A stretch of 64,000 bases of DNA, from assembly GCA_016718155.1 (NCBI GenBank), contig JADKEH010000046.1, positions 1 through 64,000 on the forward strand, given 5' to 3'. Position 1 is the stretch's first letter; the number at the start of each line of letters is the position of its first letter. Source of the DNA: Candidatus Rhodoferax randersensis (GTDB taxonomy: Bacteria > Pseudomonadota > Gammaproteobacteria > Burkholderiales > Burkholderiaceae_C). The translations under genes and the position numbers were made by a program. This document shows, in pieces, positions 38,343 to 45,792 of the stretch. The notes under the pieces are model-generated. The model saw only the letters and a program-made list of their open reading frames with translations. It was not told the DNA's origin and ran no database searches.

Positions 38343-39082
38343 CATGAAATTCGAGGGGCAAGTCGCGTTGGTGACCGGTGCGTCGCGCGGCATCGGCGCT
38401 GCCATTGCCCTGGAGTTGGCCAAGCGCGGTCTGCGCGTGACTGGCACCGCCACCACCGAGGATGGTGCCGAGAAAATCACTCAGACCCTGTCTGCCTTCT
38501 CGGGCTGCCGCGGCGAAGTGCTCGACGTCAACGACGCCAAAGGCGGTGAGGCGCTGATTGATCGGATTGTCAAAGCGCATGGAAGCCTGCAGGTGCTGGT
38601 CAACAATGCGGGGATTACCCGTGACAACCTGGCCATGCGCATGAAAGACGATGAGTGGGATGCCGTCATCGATACCAATCTGAAGGCGGTGTTTCGGATG
38701 AGCCGGGCGGTGATGCGCACGATGATGAAGCAACGCTATGGGCGCATCATCAACATCACATCGGTCGTCGGGGCATCAGGCAACCCGGGGCAAGCCAACT
38801 ATGCCGCCGCAAAGGCTGGGGTGGCCGGCATGACGCGGGCGCTGGCCAGGGAGTTGGGCTCGCGCGGCATCACGGTCAACTGCGTGGCGCCGGGCTTCAT
38901 CGAAACCGGATATGACGGCGGGCCTGCAGGAAGAGCAGCAAAAGGCGCTGCTGGGGCAGATTCCGCTTGGGCATTTGGGCAAGCCTGCGGACATTGCGCA
39001 TGCGGTCGCCTATCTGGCATCTCCGCAGGCTGCTTACGTGACGGGTCAGGAACTGCATGTCAACGGCGGGATGTACCTTTAG
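38335..39082 (+). CDS. fabG: 3-oxoacyl-ACP reductase FabG, with a one-base frameshift in this sequence
   Basis: NADPH-dependent reductase of the elongation cycle, about 248 aa once corrected. It shows the Rossmann motif GASRGIGAAIALEL, NNAGITRDNL, the catalytic Ser region INITSVVGASGNPGQANY and YAAAK. At 38908-38909 the sequence reads ACCGGATATG; removing one G restores FIETDMTAGLQEEQQKALL and the normal ending VTGQELHVNGGMYL with stop at 39080-39082. As written, the frame runs on out of register to 39198. FabG is essential in most bacteria and the rest is perfect, so I read this as a sequence error. Start 38335 or 38344 (MKFEGQ). Confidence 0.9.
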
Positions 39083-39129
39083 TAGCCCAGACAAAGTCAT
39101 GCCGATTTGTCCGTTCGGCTGTCAGGTCG

Positions 39130-39157
39130 TTGAGAAGTCATCGAGCCCGGCTAAAAT
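39130..39157 (+). promoter_or_regulatory. Candidate sigma-70 promoter for acpP
   Basis: TTGAGA (39130-39135), 16-bp spacer, TAAAAT (39152-39157), in the 108-bp gap between fabG and acpP. It would give a leader of about 27 nt. A separate strong promoter fits the high demand for ACP. Confidence 0.6.
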
Positions 39158-39190
39158 CACGGATTCTTTTACAACCCTTTGAGGGAACCC

Positions 39191-39430
39191 ATGAGTGATA
39201 TCGAAGCACGCGTTAAGAAGATCATTGCCGAGCAACTCGGTGTCGAAGAGTCTCAGGTCACCAATGAAAAGGCCTTTGTGGCCGATCTTGGCGCCGACTC
39301 CCTGGATACAGTGGAGCTGGTGATGGCACTGGAAGATGAGTTCGGCATTGAGATCCCGGATGAAGATGCCGAGAAGATCACGACTGTCCAAAACGCCATC
39401 GACTACGCCAACACCCATCAAAAGGCATAG
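39191..39430 (+). CDS. acpP: Acyl carrier protein
   Basis: 79-aa acidic carrier of growing acyl chains. The 4'-phosphopantetheine site is Ser37 in LGADSLDTVELVMALE. Helix III and the C-terminus (EKITTVQNAIDYANTH) are canonical. The holo-ACP synthase gene acpS lies 13 kb downstream in the same window. ATG 39191 (MSDIEARV) follows GAGGGAA. Confidence 0.97.
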   Translation: MSDIEARVKKIIAEQLGVEESQVTNEKAFVADLGADSLDTVELVMALEDEFGIEIPDEDAEKITTVQNAIDYANTHQKA

Positions 39431-39563
39431 TGCTCGACGCTTGAGGTGTCGTCGCACGCGTGTCGACGACCCTCGCCGCTGACTGCGCAATGGTCGCCTG
39501 CGTGCTGGCACGGAGCGACGCCTGCAACGGTTCCTTACAGACGAAACACAGAATCGCTAATTT

Positions 39564-40811
39564 ATGTCCCGTCGTCGCGTAGTCATTACTGGTTTGGGTT
39601 GCGTCAGCCCCGTGGGCAACACGGTGGAGCAGGCGTGGACCAATTTGTTGGCTGGCAAGTCTGGCATCGACTTGATCACCAAGTTTGATGCTTCGACCTT
39701 TTCCTGCAAGATCGCGGGGGAGGTCAAGGGTTTTGACCTGGAGTCCTACATCAGCGCCAAGGAAGCGCGCACGATGGACACTTTCATCCACTATGGCATT
39801 GCCGCGGCGGCCCAAGCCGTGGCGGACGCCGGCTTGCCCAAAGGCGAAGCATTGGATGAAGAATTCGCGACCCGAATCGGTTGCGTGATTGGTTCTGGCA
39901 TTGGCGGTTTGCCGATGATCGAGTCCATGCACTCCGAGTTTCTCAATCGCGGTGCGCGGCGGATCTCGCCATTCTTCGTGCCCTCGACGATTGTCAACAT
40001 GATCGCTGGTCACGTTTCCATTCATTTTGGGTTCAAAGGCCCCAATCTCGCCATCGTCACCGCTTGCACCACTGGTCTGCATTGCATCGGGGATGCTGGA
40101 CGGATGATCGAGTACGGCGATGCCGATGTGATGATCGCTGGTGGTGCCGAGGCCACGGTGTCGCCATTGGGTATCGGCGGATTTGCGGCCATGCGGGCAC
40201 TTTCCACCCGCAACGATGACCCCACTAATGCTTCGCGTCCCTTTGACAAGGATCGCGACGGATTTGTGCTGGGTGAAGGCGCGGGCGTGATGGTGCTCGA
40301 AGAATACGAGCACGCGAAGGCCCGTGGCGCCAGGATTTATGCGGAATTGGCAGGCTTTGGCATGAGCGCCGACGCCGGCCACATGACCGCGCCCAATATG
40401 GATGGCCCGCGTCGCTCCATGGTCAATGCGATGCGCAATGCTGGCGTCAATGCCGATGAGGTGGACTATCTCAATGCCCACGGCACTTCGACACCACTGG
40501 GTGACATCAACGAGACCAACGCGATCAAGGCCGCACTCGGTGATGCCGCCAAAAAGACGGTGGTCAGTTCCACGAAATCCATGACCGGCCACTTGCTCGG
40601 TGGGGCGGGTGGTGTCGAGTCGGTCTTCACCGTCTTGGCGCTGTACCACCAAAAGAGCCCTCCCACCATCAACCTTGTCAATCAAGATCCGGAGTGTGAC
40701 TTGGACTACTGCGCCAATACGGCCCGTGACATGCGCATTGACGTGGCCCTGAAGAACAACTTCGGCTTTGGGGGCACCAACGGTTCATTGGTGTTCAAGC
40801 GCGCGCCCTGA
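39564..40811 (+). CDS. fabF: 3-oxoacyl-ACP synthase II (KAS II)
   Basis: 415-aa elongating condensing enzyme. The Cys-His-His triad is visible: C168 in TACTTGLHC, His in LNAHGTSTPLGD and His in KSMTGHLLGGAGG. The C-terminal NNFGFGGTNGSLVFK is typical. The 133-bp gap after acpP contains no recognisable gene. Confidence 0.96.
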   Translation: MSRRRVVITGLGCVSPVGNTVEQAWTNLLAGKSGIDLITKFDASTFSCKIAGEVKGFDLESYISAKEARTMDTFIHYGIAAAAQAVADAGLPKGEALDEEFATRIGCVIGSGIGGLPMIESMHSEFLNRGARRISPFFVPSTIVNMIAGHVSIHFGFKGPNLAIVTACTTGLHCIGDAGRMIEYGDADVMIAGGAEATVSPLGIGGFAAMRALSTRNDDPTNASRPFDKDRDGFVLGEGAGVMVLEEYEHAKARGARIYAELAGFGMSADAGHMTAPNMDGPRRSMVNAMRNAGVNADEVDYLNAHGTSTPLGDINETNAIKAALGDAAKKTVVSSTKSMTGHLLGGAGGVESVFTVLALYHQKSPPTINLVNQDPECDLDYCANTARDMRIDVALKNNFGFGGTNGSLVFKRAP

Positions 40812-40856
40812 CGATCTCTTGTCCTTGGCGCATCGCCTTCCCGGTTTCACGCCACC

Positions 40857-41321
40857 ATGCACTGCGCCCCAGCGGTTAGTTATCCGGTGGGACCTTGGTC
40901 CATGCGCCTACTCTACCTCTGCGCGTTGACAGCGGGGGCTGTTACGGTGACGGCATACTGGCTGGCTCAATCCAGCCCTTTGGGCGTTCAGTCGGGGGTA
41001 GCCCTTGTGGCGTGGTTCGCGTCCTTGGGTGCTACCTTGTGGGCGGCGCGTCAGGACCAGGCTGGGACGTTGAAGTGCGTTGCTGGCGTTTGGACTTTGG
41101 ATTCCCGGGGCCTTGCCATCAGTGGCGGCGTGACCGTGCTGATTGATCTGCAGCAGCTTCTCATAGTCACTTTCACGGCCCATGATGGCCGCAAGTTCTG
41201 GTACTGCCTGCACCAGCGTAGCGAACCTGCTGCGTGGGCCGCGTTGCGGCGAGCGGTGGTATCGACCTCTGGGCGTTGTGAGCGCAGCGCCAGTGACGTT
41301 GGCCGTGACACACCCATATGA
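40857..41321 (+). CDS. Small membrane protein of unknown function between fabF and rpoE
   Basis: 154 aa. Two closely spaced membrane segments (about 17-36 and 44-63) are followed by a short beta-rich domain (WTLDSRGLAISGGVTVLIDLQQLLIVTFT) and a C-terminal helix. The layout resembles the YgfX/CptA-type small membrane proteins, but similarity by eye is weak. It is coupled to rpoE by a 4-base overlap (ATGA), so it may be co-produced with the envelope-stress sigma factor. An internal ATG at 40902 (MRLLYLCAL) is an alternative start. Confidence 0.65.
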   Translation: MHCAPAVSYPVGPWSMRLLYLCALTAGAVTVTAYWLAQSSPLGVQSGVALVAWFASLGATLWAARQDQAGTLKCVAGVWTLDSRGLAISGGVTVLIDLQQLLIVTFTAHDGRKFWYCLHQRSEPAAWAALRRAVVSTSGRCERSASDVGRDTPI

Positions 41322-41968
41322 GCGATCCCGGTCCAGATTCCGTACCTGAACCCGCGCGCGTGCCGACGGTTGACGGCGATCAGGTGTTGGTCGAAAGAGC
41401 CGTTGCCGGGGATCAGCGCGCCTTTGAGTTGCTGGTGATCAAGTACCAGCGGCGCATCCAGCGGCTGATTGGCCGTATGGTGCGAGACACCGATCTGGTC
41501 GAAGACATCGCCCAGGAGACCTTCATCAGGGCCTACCGGGCGCTTCATCAATTCCGTGGGGAGTCGCAGTTTTACACCTGGCTGTACCGGATTGCGGCCA
41601 ATACTGCCAAGAAGTTCCTGCTTCAGCTCAAGCGTGACAACGTGGTTTTCGAGGCGCCATTTCAGTCAGATGAAGAAGGCGATGAAACTTCTCGACAAAA
41701 AAGTGAACCAATCACCACCGAGACGCCCGAGTCGGTGCTGGCGGCGCGGGAAATCGCCGCCGCCGTGAATGCGGCGCTGGAGCAACTGCCCAATGAGTTG
41801 CGGCAGGCCATAACCCTTAGGGAAGTGGAGGGTCTGAGCTATGAAGAGATCGCAGAGATGATGAATTGCCCTATTGGAACGGTTCGATCCAGGATTTTTC
41901 GGGCTCGTGAGGCGGTGTCGGCCCGCATCAAGCCGATGTTGGACAACCAGTCCGGCAAACGATGGTAG
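41318..41968 (+). CDS. rpoE: RNA polymerase sigma factor RpoE (sigma-E/AlgU family)
   Basis: 216-aa ECF sigma factor. Region 2 is at about 28-95 (AFELLVIKYQRRIQRLIGR, DIAQETFIRAYRAL, FYTWLYRIAANTAK) and region 4 at about 150-205 (LPNELRQAITLREVEGLSY, CPIGTVRSRIFRARE). It directs the envelope stress response and is held by the anti-sigma factor RseA encoded next. The order rpoE-rseA-rseB-degQ/mucD is the classical module. Confidence 0.95.
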   Translation: MSDPGPDSVPEPARVPTVDGDQVLVERAVAGDQRAFELLVIKYQRRIQRLIGRMVRDTDLVEDIAQETFIRAYRALHQFRGESQFYTWLYRIAANTAKKFLLQLKRDNVVFEAPFQSDEEGDETSRQKSEPITTETPESVLAAREIAAAVNAALEQLPNELRQAITLREVEGLSYEEIAEMMNCPIGTVRSRIFRAREAVSARIKPMLDNQSGKRW

Positions 41969-41992
41969 CGGTCGCTGAAGGGGATGAAGACA

Positions 41993-42649
41993 ATGGGTGA
42001 GCAGGACATGACGCAGCGTGAAATGATATCGGCCATGGTTGATGGCGAACTGTCGAGTGCGGACCTTGATCGGGCGATTGAGGTGCTGGAGTCTGTCGAC
42101 GGTGGCAGGGCCGCTTGGCACTGCTATCACCTGGTGGGCGACGTGATGCGCGGCGGGGTGGCAAGTGATGTTCGGCGTGATGCGGCGTTTCTTCGGCGTT
42201 TGCAGAGTGCGCTGGCGCACGAGGCGCTCACCGTGCCCGCGCTTGAGTTGGCAATCGCCAAGGTTCATCCGCTCGGGCCGACCGCAGAGCCGCTGTCTGC
42301 GCGGGCGGGTCGGCCAAGTGCCAACGAAGCCCGGTTCCATTGGCGCTGGGTGGCGGGTGCTGCGGTGATGGCCGTTGCGGTCTCGGTGGGCTGGCTGACA
42401 GTGTCAGCACCACAACAGGGCGGGTCGGTGCCCATGTTGGCGCAAGTGCCGACGCCGGCGGTGGCGCCACTGGCTGGTGCAGCATCTGGCAGCGCAACGG
42501 TGCAGGCGGTGGTTGGTCAGCCCGCGATATTGCGCGACCCCAAACTGGACCAATGGCTGGCGGCTCACCGGCAGTTTGGTGGCGCGTCTGCGCTGCAGGC
42601 GCCCGCCGGGTTTGTGCGCAATGCGACGTTTGAAGGGGCGGCACGTTGA
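41993..42649 (+). CDS. rseA: Sigma-E negative regulatory protein RseA (MucA)
   Basis: 218-aa anti-sigma factor. The cytoplasmic RseA_N domain (MTQREMISAMVDGELSSADL, WHCYHLVGDVMRG) is followed by one membrane segment (about 120-138: WVAGAAVMAVAVSVGWLTV), then an alanine/proline/valine-rich periplasmic tail with the conserved QWLAAHRQF near the C-terminus. Of the in-frame starts, ATG 41993 lies 9 bases after AAGGGG; ATG 41984 directly abuts it and is less likely. It is coupled to rseB. Confidence 0.85.
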   Translation: MGEQDMTQREMISAMVDGELSSADLDRAIEVLESVDGGRAAWHCYHLVGDVMRGGVASDVRRDAAFLRRLQSALAHEALTVPALELAIAKVHPLGPTAEPLSARAGRPSANEARFHWRWVAGAAVMAVAVSVGWLTVSAPQQGGSVPMLAQVPTPAVAPLAGAASGSATVQAVVGQPAILRDPKLDQWLAAHRQFGGASALQAPAGFVRNATFEGAAR

Positions 42650-43710
42650 CCCCGCGCGCTTGTCAAGAATCGTGGGCGCAAGTTGCCTGGTGCAGGGGTC
42701 TGACGGGCTTCCTGGTCGGACTGCTCATGGCGACAGCCTCGGCACAATCCGGCGGCGATCGTAGTGCCGCACCCGTGCCGGGCATCGAGACAGCTGGCGA
42801 GCCGCGAAGCGTTGGCGCCTGGCTGGTTCGGATGAACGAGGCGTCGCGACGGCGTGCCTACGTGGGCACCGTGGTGGTCTCTACGGGTGCCAGCATGGCC
42901 AGCGCCCGCATCTGGCATGTTTGTGATGGCACGCAGCAGATTGAACGCGTGGTTACTCTGACGGGCGTGCCGCGCACCACCTTCCGGCGCAATGACGAGG
43001 TCGTGACCTTTCTACCTCAGAGTATGGTGGCGGTGACCGAGCGGCGCGAATCGTTAGGGCTGTTCCCGAAGCTGTTGCGCAACGGTGACGAGGCGGTAGG
43101 GCAGTTCTATCAGGCGCGTTCGACCGGGCACGACCGGGTGGCCGGACTGGAAGCCGATGTCGTCCTGATTGAGCCGCGTGACCGGTTGCGTTTTGGCTAC
43201 CGAGTCTGGAGCGAGCGGGTCTCAGGGTTAGTGCTCAAACTGCAGACCCTGAGTCTGGAAGGACAGGTGCTGGAGCAGGTGGTATTTTCCGAGCTCCAAC
43301 TGGATGCGCCAGTCAGCATGCAGAAGCTCGCCCGCATGATGGACAGTACTGCGGGTTACCGGATAGAACGCAACGAGGCCGCCCCGACCACCGCCTTGAC
43401 CGAGGGCTGGTCCATCGTCAACCCGGTGCCAGGATTTCGGTCTGTGAGTTGCCAGAAACGCTCCGTGGCGTCGGTGGATGGGCGAGCAAACGAATCGGCG
43501 ATGCAATGGGTGTTTTCTGACGGGCTGGCCACCGTATCGCTGTTTGTCCAGCCGTATGACGCGCGGCGACAACTGCTGGAGAGCGCCACGGCGGTGGGTG
43601 CTACCCATACGCTGACGCGGCGCCACGGCGCTTGGTGGGTGACGGCGGTTGGTGAGGCACCGCTGCAGACACTGGCTGGGTTTGCAAGGGGTCTTGAGCG
43701 CACGCGATGA
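42646..43710 (+). CDS. rseB: Sigma-E regulatory protein RseB (MucB)
   Basis: 354-aa periplasmic protein that shields RseA from proteolysis and senses mislocalised lipoproteins or LPS. An N-terminal hydrophobic signal segment (about 19-33, GFLVGLLMATASAQ) is followed by the two MucB/RseB domains (AYVGTVVVSTGASMASARIWH; GWSIVNPVPGFRSVS). The reading frame opens with TTG at 42646, overlapping the rseA stop as TTGA; no later ATG keeps the signal peptide intact. Confidence 0.88.
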   Translation: MTPRACQESWAQVAWCRGLTGFLVGLLMATASAQSGGDRSAAPVPGIETAGEPRSVGAWLVRMNEASRRRAYVGTVVVSTGASMASARIWHVCDGTQQIERVVTLTGVPRTTFRRNDEVVTFLPQSMVAVTERRESLGLFPKLLRNGDEAVGQFYQARSTGHDRVAGLEADVVLIEPRDRLRFGYRVWSERVSGLVLKLQTLSLEGQVLEQVVFSELQLDAPVSMQKLARMMDSTAGYRIERNEAAPTTALTEGWSIVNPVPGFRSVSCQKRSVASVDGRANESAMQWVFSDGLATVSLFVQPYDARRQLLESATAVGATHTLTRRHGAWWVTAVGEAPLQTLAGFARGLERTR

Positions 43711-43808
43711 GCCCCGATATGGGGAGTTTCGTGGCAGAGGGCCACTTCGGGCCATCGCGCAACTGGTGTGTAGGGCGTCGCTAACGGCGCTGTGTTGATG
43801 AAAGGTGA

Positions 43809-45278
43809 ATGATGATCAAACTTGAATGGAAGAAACTTCGCTCGTTGATGCTGGTGGGCGCGCTCGCTGCGACCACGGCACTGACCTTGGTGCCTGTTGC
43901 GCCGGCCGCAGCGCAAAGCAGGGCATTGCCTGACTTCACGGACCTGGTTGAACAGGTCGGACCCTCGGTGGTGAATATTCGAACGCTGGAGAAGGTCTCG
44001 CCCCGTCAGGGCATGGCGCCCGGCATGGATGAAGACATGCTTGAGTTCTTTCGCCGATACGGGATACCGATGCCGAACATTCCGCGTCAGGCGCCGCGGC
44101 CGAATCGACCGTCCCCGCAGGACGAGGAGCAACCCCGCGGTGTCGGTTCCGGTTTCATTCTGACTGCCGATGGCTTCATCATGACCAACGCACATGTGGT
44201 GGACGGCGCGGACGAGGTGCTGGTGACGCTAACCGATAAGCGGGAGTTCAAGGCCAAAATCATTGGCGCCGACAAGCGCTCGGATGTGGCTGTGGTCAAG
44301 ATTGAGGCCAGCGGCCTTCCTGCCGTGCGGGTCGGTGATGTCGGTCGGCTCAAGGTTGGAGAATGGGTGATGGCGATTGGTTCGCCGTTCAACTTGGAAA
44401 ACACCGTCACAGCGGGCATCGTTAGCGCGAAGCAACGCGATACCGGTGAGTACCTACCCTTCATCCAGACCGATGTCGCCATCAATCCCGGCAATTCCGG
44501 CGGACCGCTGATCAACATGCGGGGTGAGGTGGTTGGCATCAATAGCCAGATCTACTCCCGTTCAGGTGGTTTCATGGGTATTTCTTTCGCCATTCCGATG
44601 GATGAAGCGATGCGGGTGAGTGATCAATTGCGTGCGTCCGGACGCGTCTCGCGCGGACGTATAGGTGTGCAGATTGGCCCGGTGAACAAGGAGGTGGCCG
44701 AGTCCATCGGCCTGGGCAAGCCTCATGGGGCGCAGGTGATCGGCGTCGAGCCGGGAACACCAGCGGAAAAAGCCGGTGTCGAGGCAGGTGACATCATCAC
44801 CAAATTCGATGGCAAACCGATCGAAAAGTCAACCGACCTGCCTCGCCTTGTGGGGGGAACCAAGCCAGGCAGCAAGGCAGTCCTGACGGTGTTTCGTCGT
44901 GGCCAGAGCAAAGAGTTGACGGTCACGATTGCCGAGATCGAAGCCGACAAGCCCGCCAAGAAGAGCGCGGACAAGGATAGCAAGCCCAAAGCTGCGGGTA
45001 GCGCTCAAGCCATGGGACTGACTGTCAGTGAGTTGTCGGACGCGCAACGAAAGGAGCTCAAGATCAAGGGCGGCGTGCGAATCGAAGCCGCTGTTGAAGC
45101 AGCGGCCCGTGCGGGTCTGCGCGAGGGCGACGTGATTGTGGCGGTGGCCAACTCCGAGGTTGATAGCGTCAAGACTTTCGAGTCGGTTGTCAGCAAGCTG
45201 GACAAGGCCAAGCCGGTCGTTGTATTGGTGCGTCGCGGCGAGATGGCGCAATACGCGGTGATACGCCCTGCACGCTAG
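43809..45278 (+). CDS. degQ: Do/HtrA-family periplasmic serine protease (DegQ/MucD)
   Basis: 489-aa periplasmic protease-chaperone. Signal peptide ends at about residue 36 (PAAAQ). Catalytic triad H129 (TNAHVVDGA), D159 (KRSDVAVVK) and S230 (NPGNSGGP). Two PDZ domains follow (about 265-355 and 395-485), joined by a lysine-rich linker (KPAKKSADKDSKPK). In the rpoE-rseAB context it matches MucD, a sigma-E regulon protease. ATG 43812 is an alternative start with better spacing from AAAGGTG. Confidence 0.93.
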   Translation: MMIKLEWKKLRSLMLVGALAATTALTLVPVAPAAAQSRALPDFTDLVEQVGPSVVNIRTLEKVSPRQGMAPGMDEDMLEFFRRYGIPMPNIPRQAPRPNRPSPQDEEQPRGVGSGFILTADGFIMTNAHVVDGADEVLVTLTDKREFKAKIIGADKRSDVAVVKIEASGLPAVRVGDVGRLKVGEWVMAIGSPFNLENTVTAGIVSAKQRDTGEYLPFIQTDVAINPGNSGGPLINMRGEVVGINSQIYSRSGGFMGISFAIPMDEAMRVSDQLRASGRVSRGRIGVQIGPVNKEVAESIGLGKPHGAQVIGVEPGTPAEKAGVEAGDIITKFDGKPIEKSTDLPRLVGGTKPGSKAVLTVFRRGQSKELTVTIAEIEADKPAKKSADKDSKPKAAGSAQAMGLTVSELSDAQRKELKIKGGVRIEAAVEAAARAGLREGDVIVAVANSEVDSVKTFESVVSKLDKAKPVVVLVRRGEMAQYAVIRPAR

Positions 45279-45304
45279 AGTCGCGGCTGTTGCCAAGCCA
45301 GGAA

Positions 45305-45337
45305 AACCCCATCCTGTACTCGGGATTGGGGTTTTTT
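45305..45337 (+). terminator. Rho-independent terminator after degQ
   Basis: AACCCCATCC pairs with GGATTGGGGTT (one bulged T) around loop TGTACTCG, followed by TTTT. It lies 27 bp after the degQ stop. Confidence 0.8.
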
Positions 45338-45340
45338 CAG

Positions 45341-45717
45341 TCTCATCGGTCACCAGACCGAAAAAATTTCTTGATTCATTTCTTGGAATAGATTCCTTTT
45401 GAATGTGTGCGCTCGCTCACTTAAAACATCGGCAAGCACGGTTTTGGTTAGAATAGAGGTGGGCGATCAGGGATTACGGGCATATCAGAAGCGAGTTAGT
45501 TCACCATTCGGGATGAATGAACAGAACTCACAGGCGCTCCACAGTTCGCCCACATGTTGTCCAAGCCTCCTTCGCTTTAATTGTTAATAAGCTGTGTATA
45601 AATTTCATGTTGTTGCCTCGCAACTTCGCTTTGTTGTTGGTTTTTGGGCTGTACGCCGTGCCCTTTTTGCCTACAATGAAGTTCCAGCTATCGCAGTTGC
45701 CAAAGATTGTTGGTTCG
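45341..45717. other. AT-rich intergenic DNA between degQ and lepA, no protein gene seen
   Basis: About 375 bp, clearly lower in GC than the surroundings. It contains several -10-like hexamers on the plus strand (TAGAAT 45449, TATAAA 45597, TACAAT 45672) without convincing -35 partners. A small hairpin GTTC..ATTC/GAATGAAC lies near 45499-45522. It is followed by a strong terminator although no gene precedes it, so an untranslated small RNA is possible. Confidence 0.4.
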
Positions 45718-45748
45718 GGGCGCGTCAATATTCGACGCGCCCTTTTTT
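45718..45748 (+). terminator. Strong rho-independent terminator with no upstream gene
   Basis: Perfect 9-bp stem GGGCGCGTC / GACGCGCCC, loop AATATTC, followed by six T. It ends 45 bp before lepA and about 440 bp after degQ, which already has its own terminator. Confidence 0.85.
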
Positions 45749-45792
45749 CTTGGCTCCCCCTTTTTAATTCAATCACTTGACGCTTCTCGTTG

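Noticed and set aside
45517..45780. 87-codon plus-strand frame upstream of lepA
   Set aside because: It crosses the strong terminator at 45718-45748, has no ribosome site and shows no recognisable sequence; an untranslated RNA is a better explanation.
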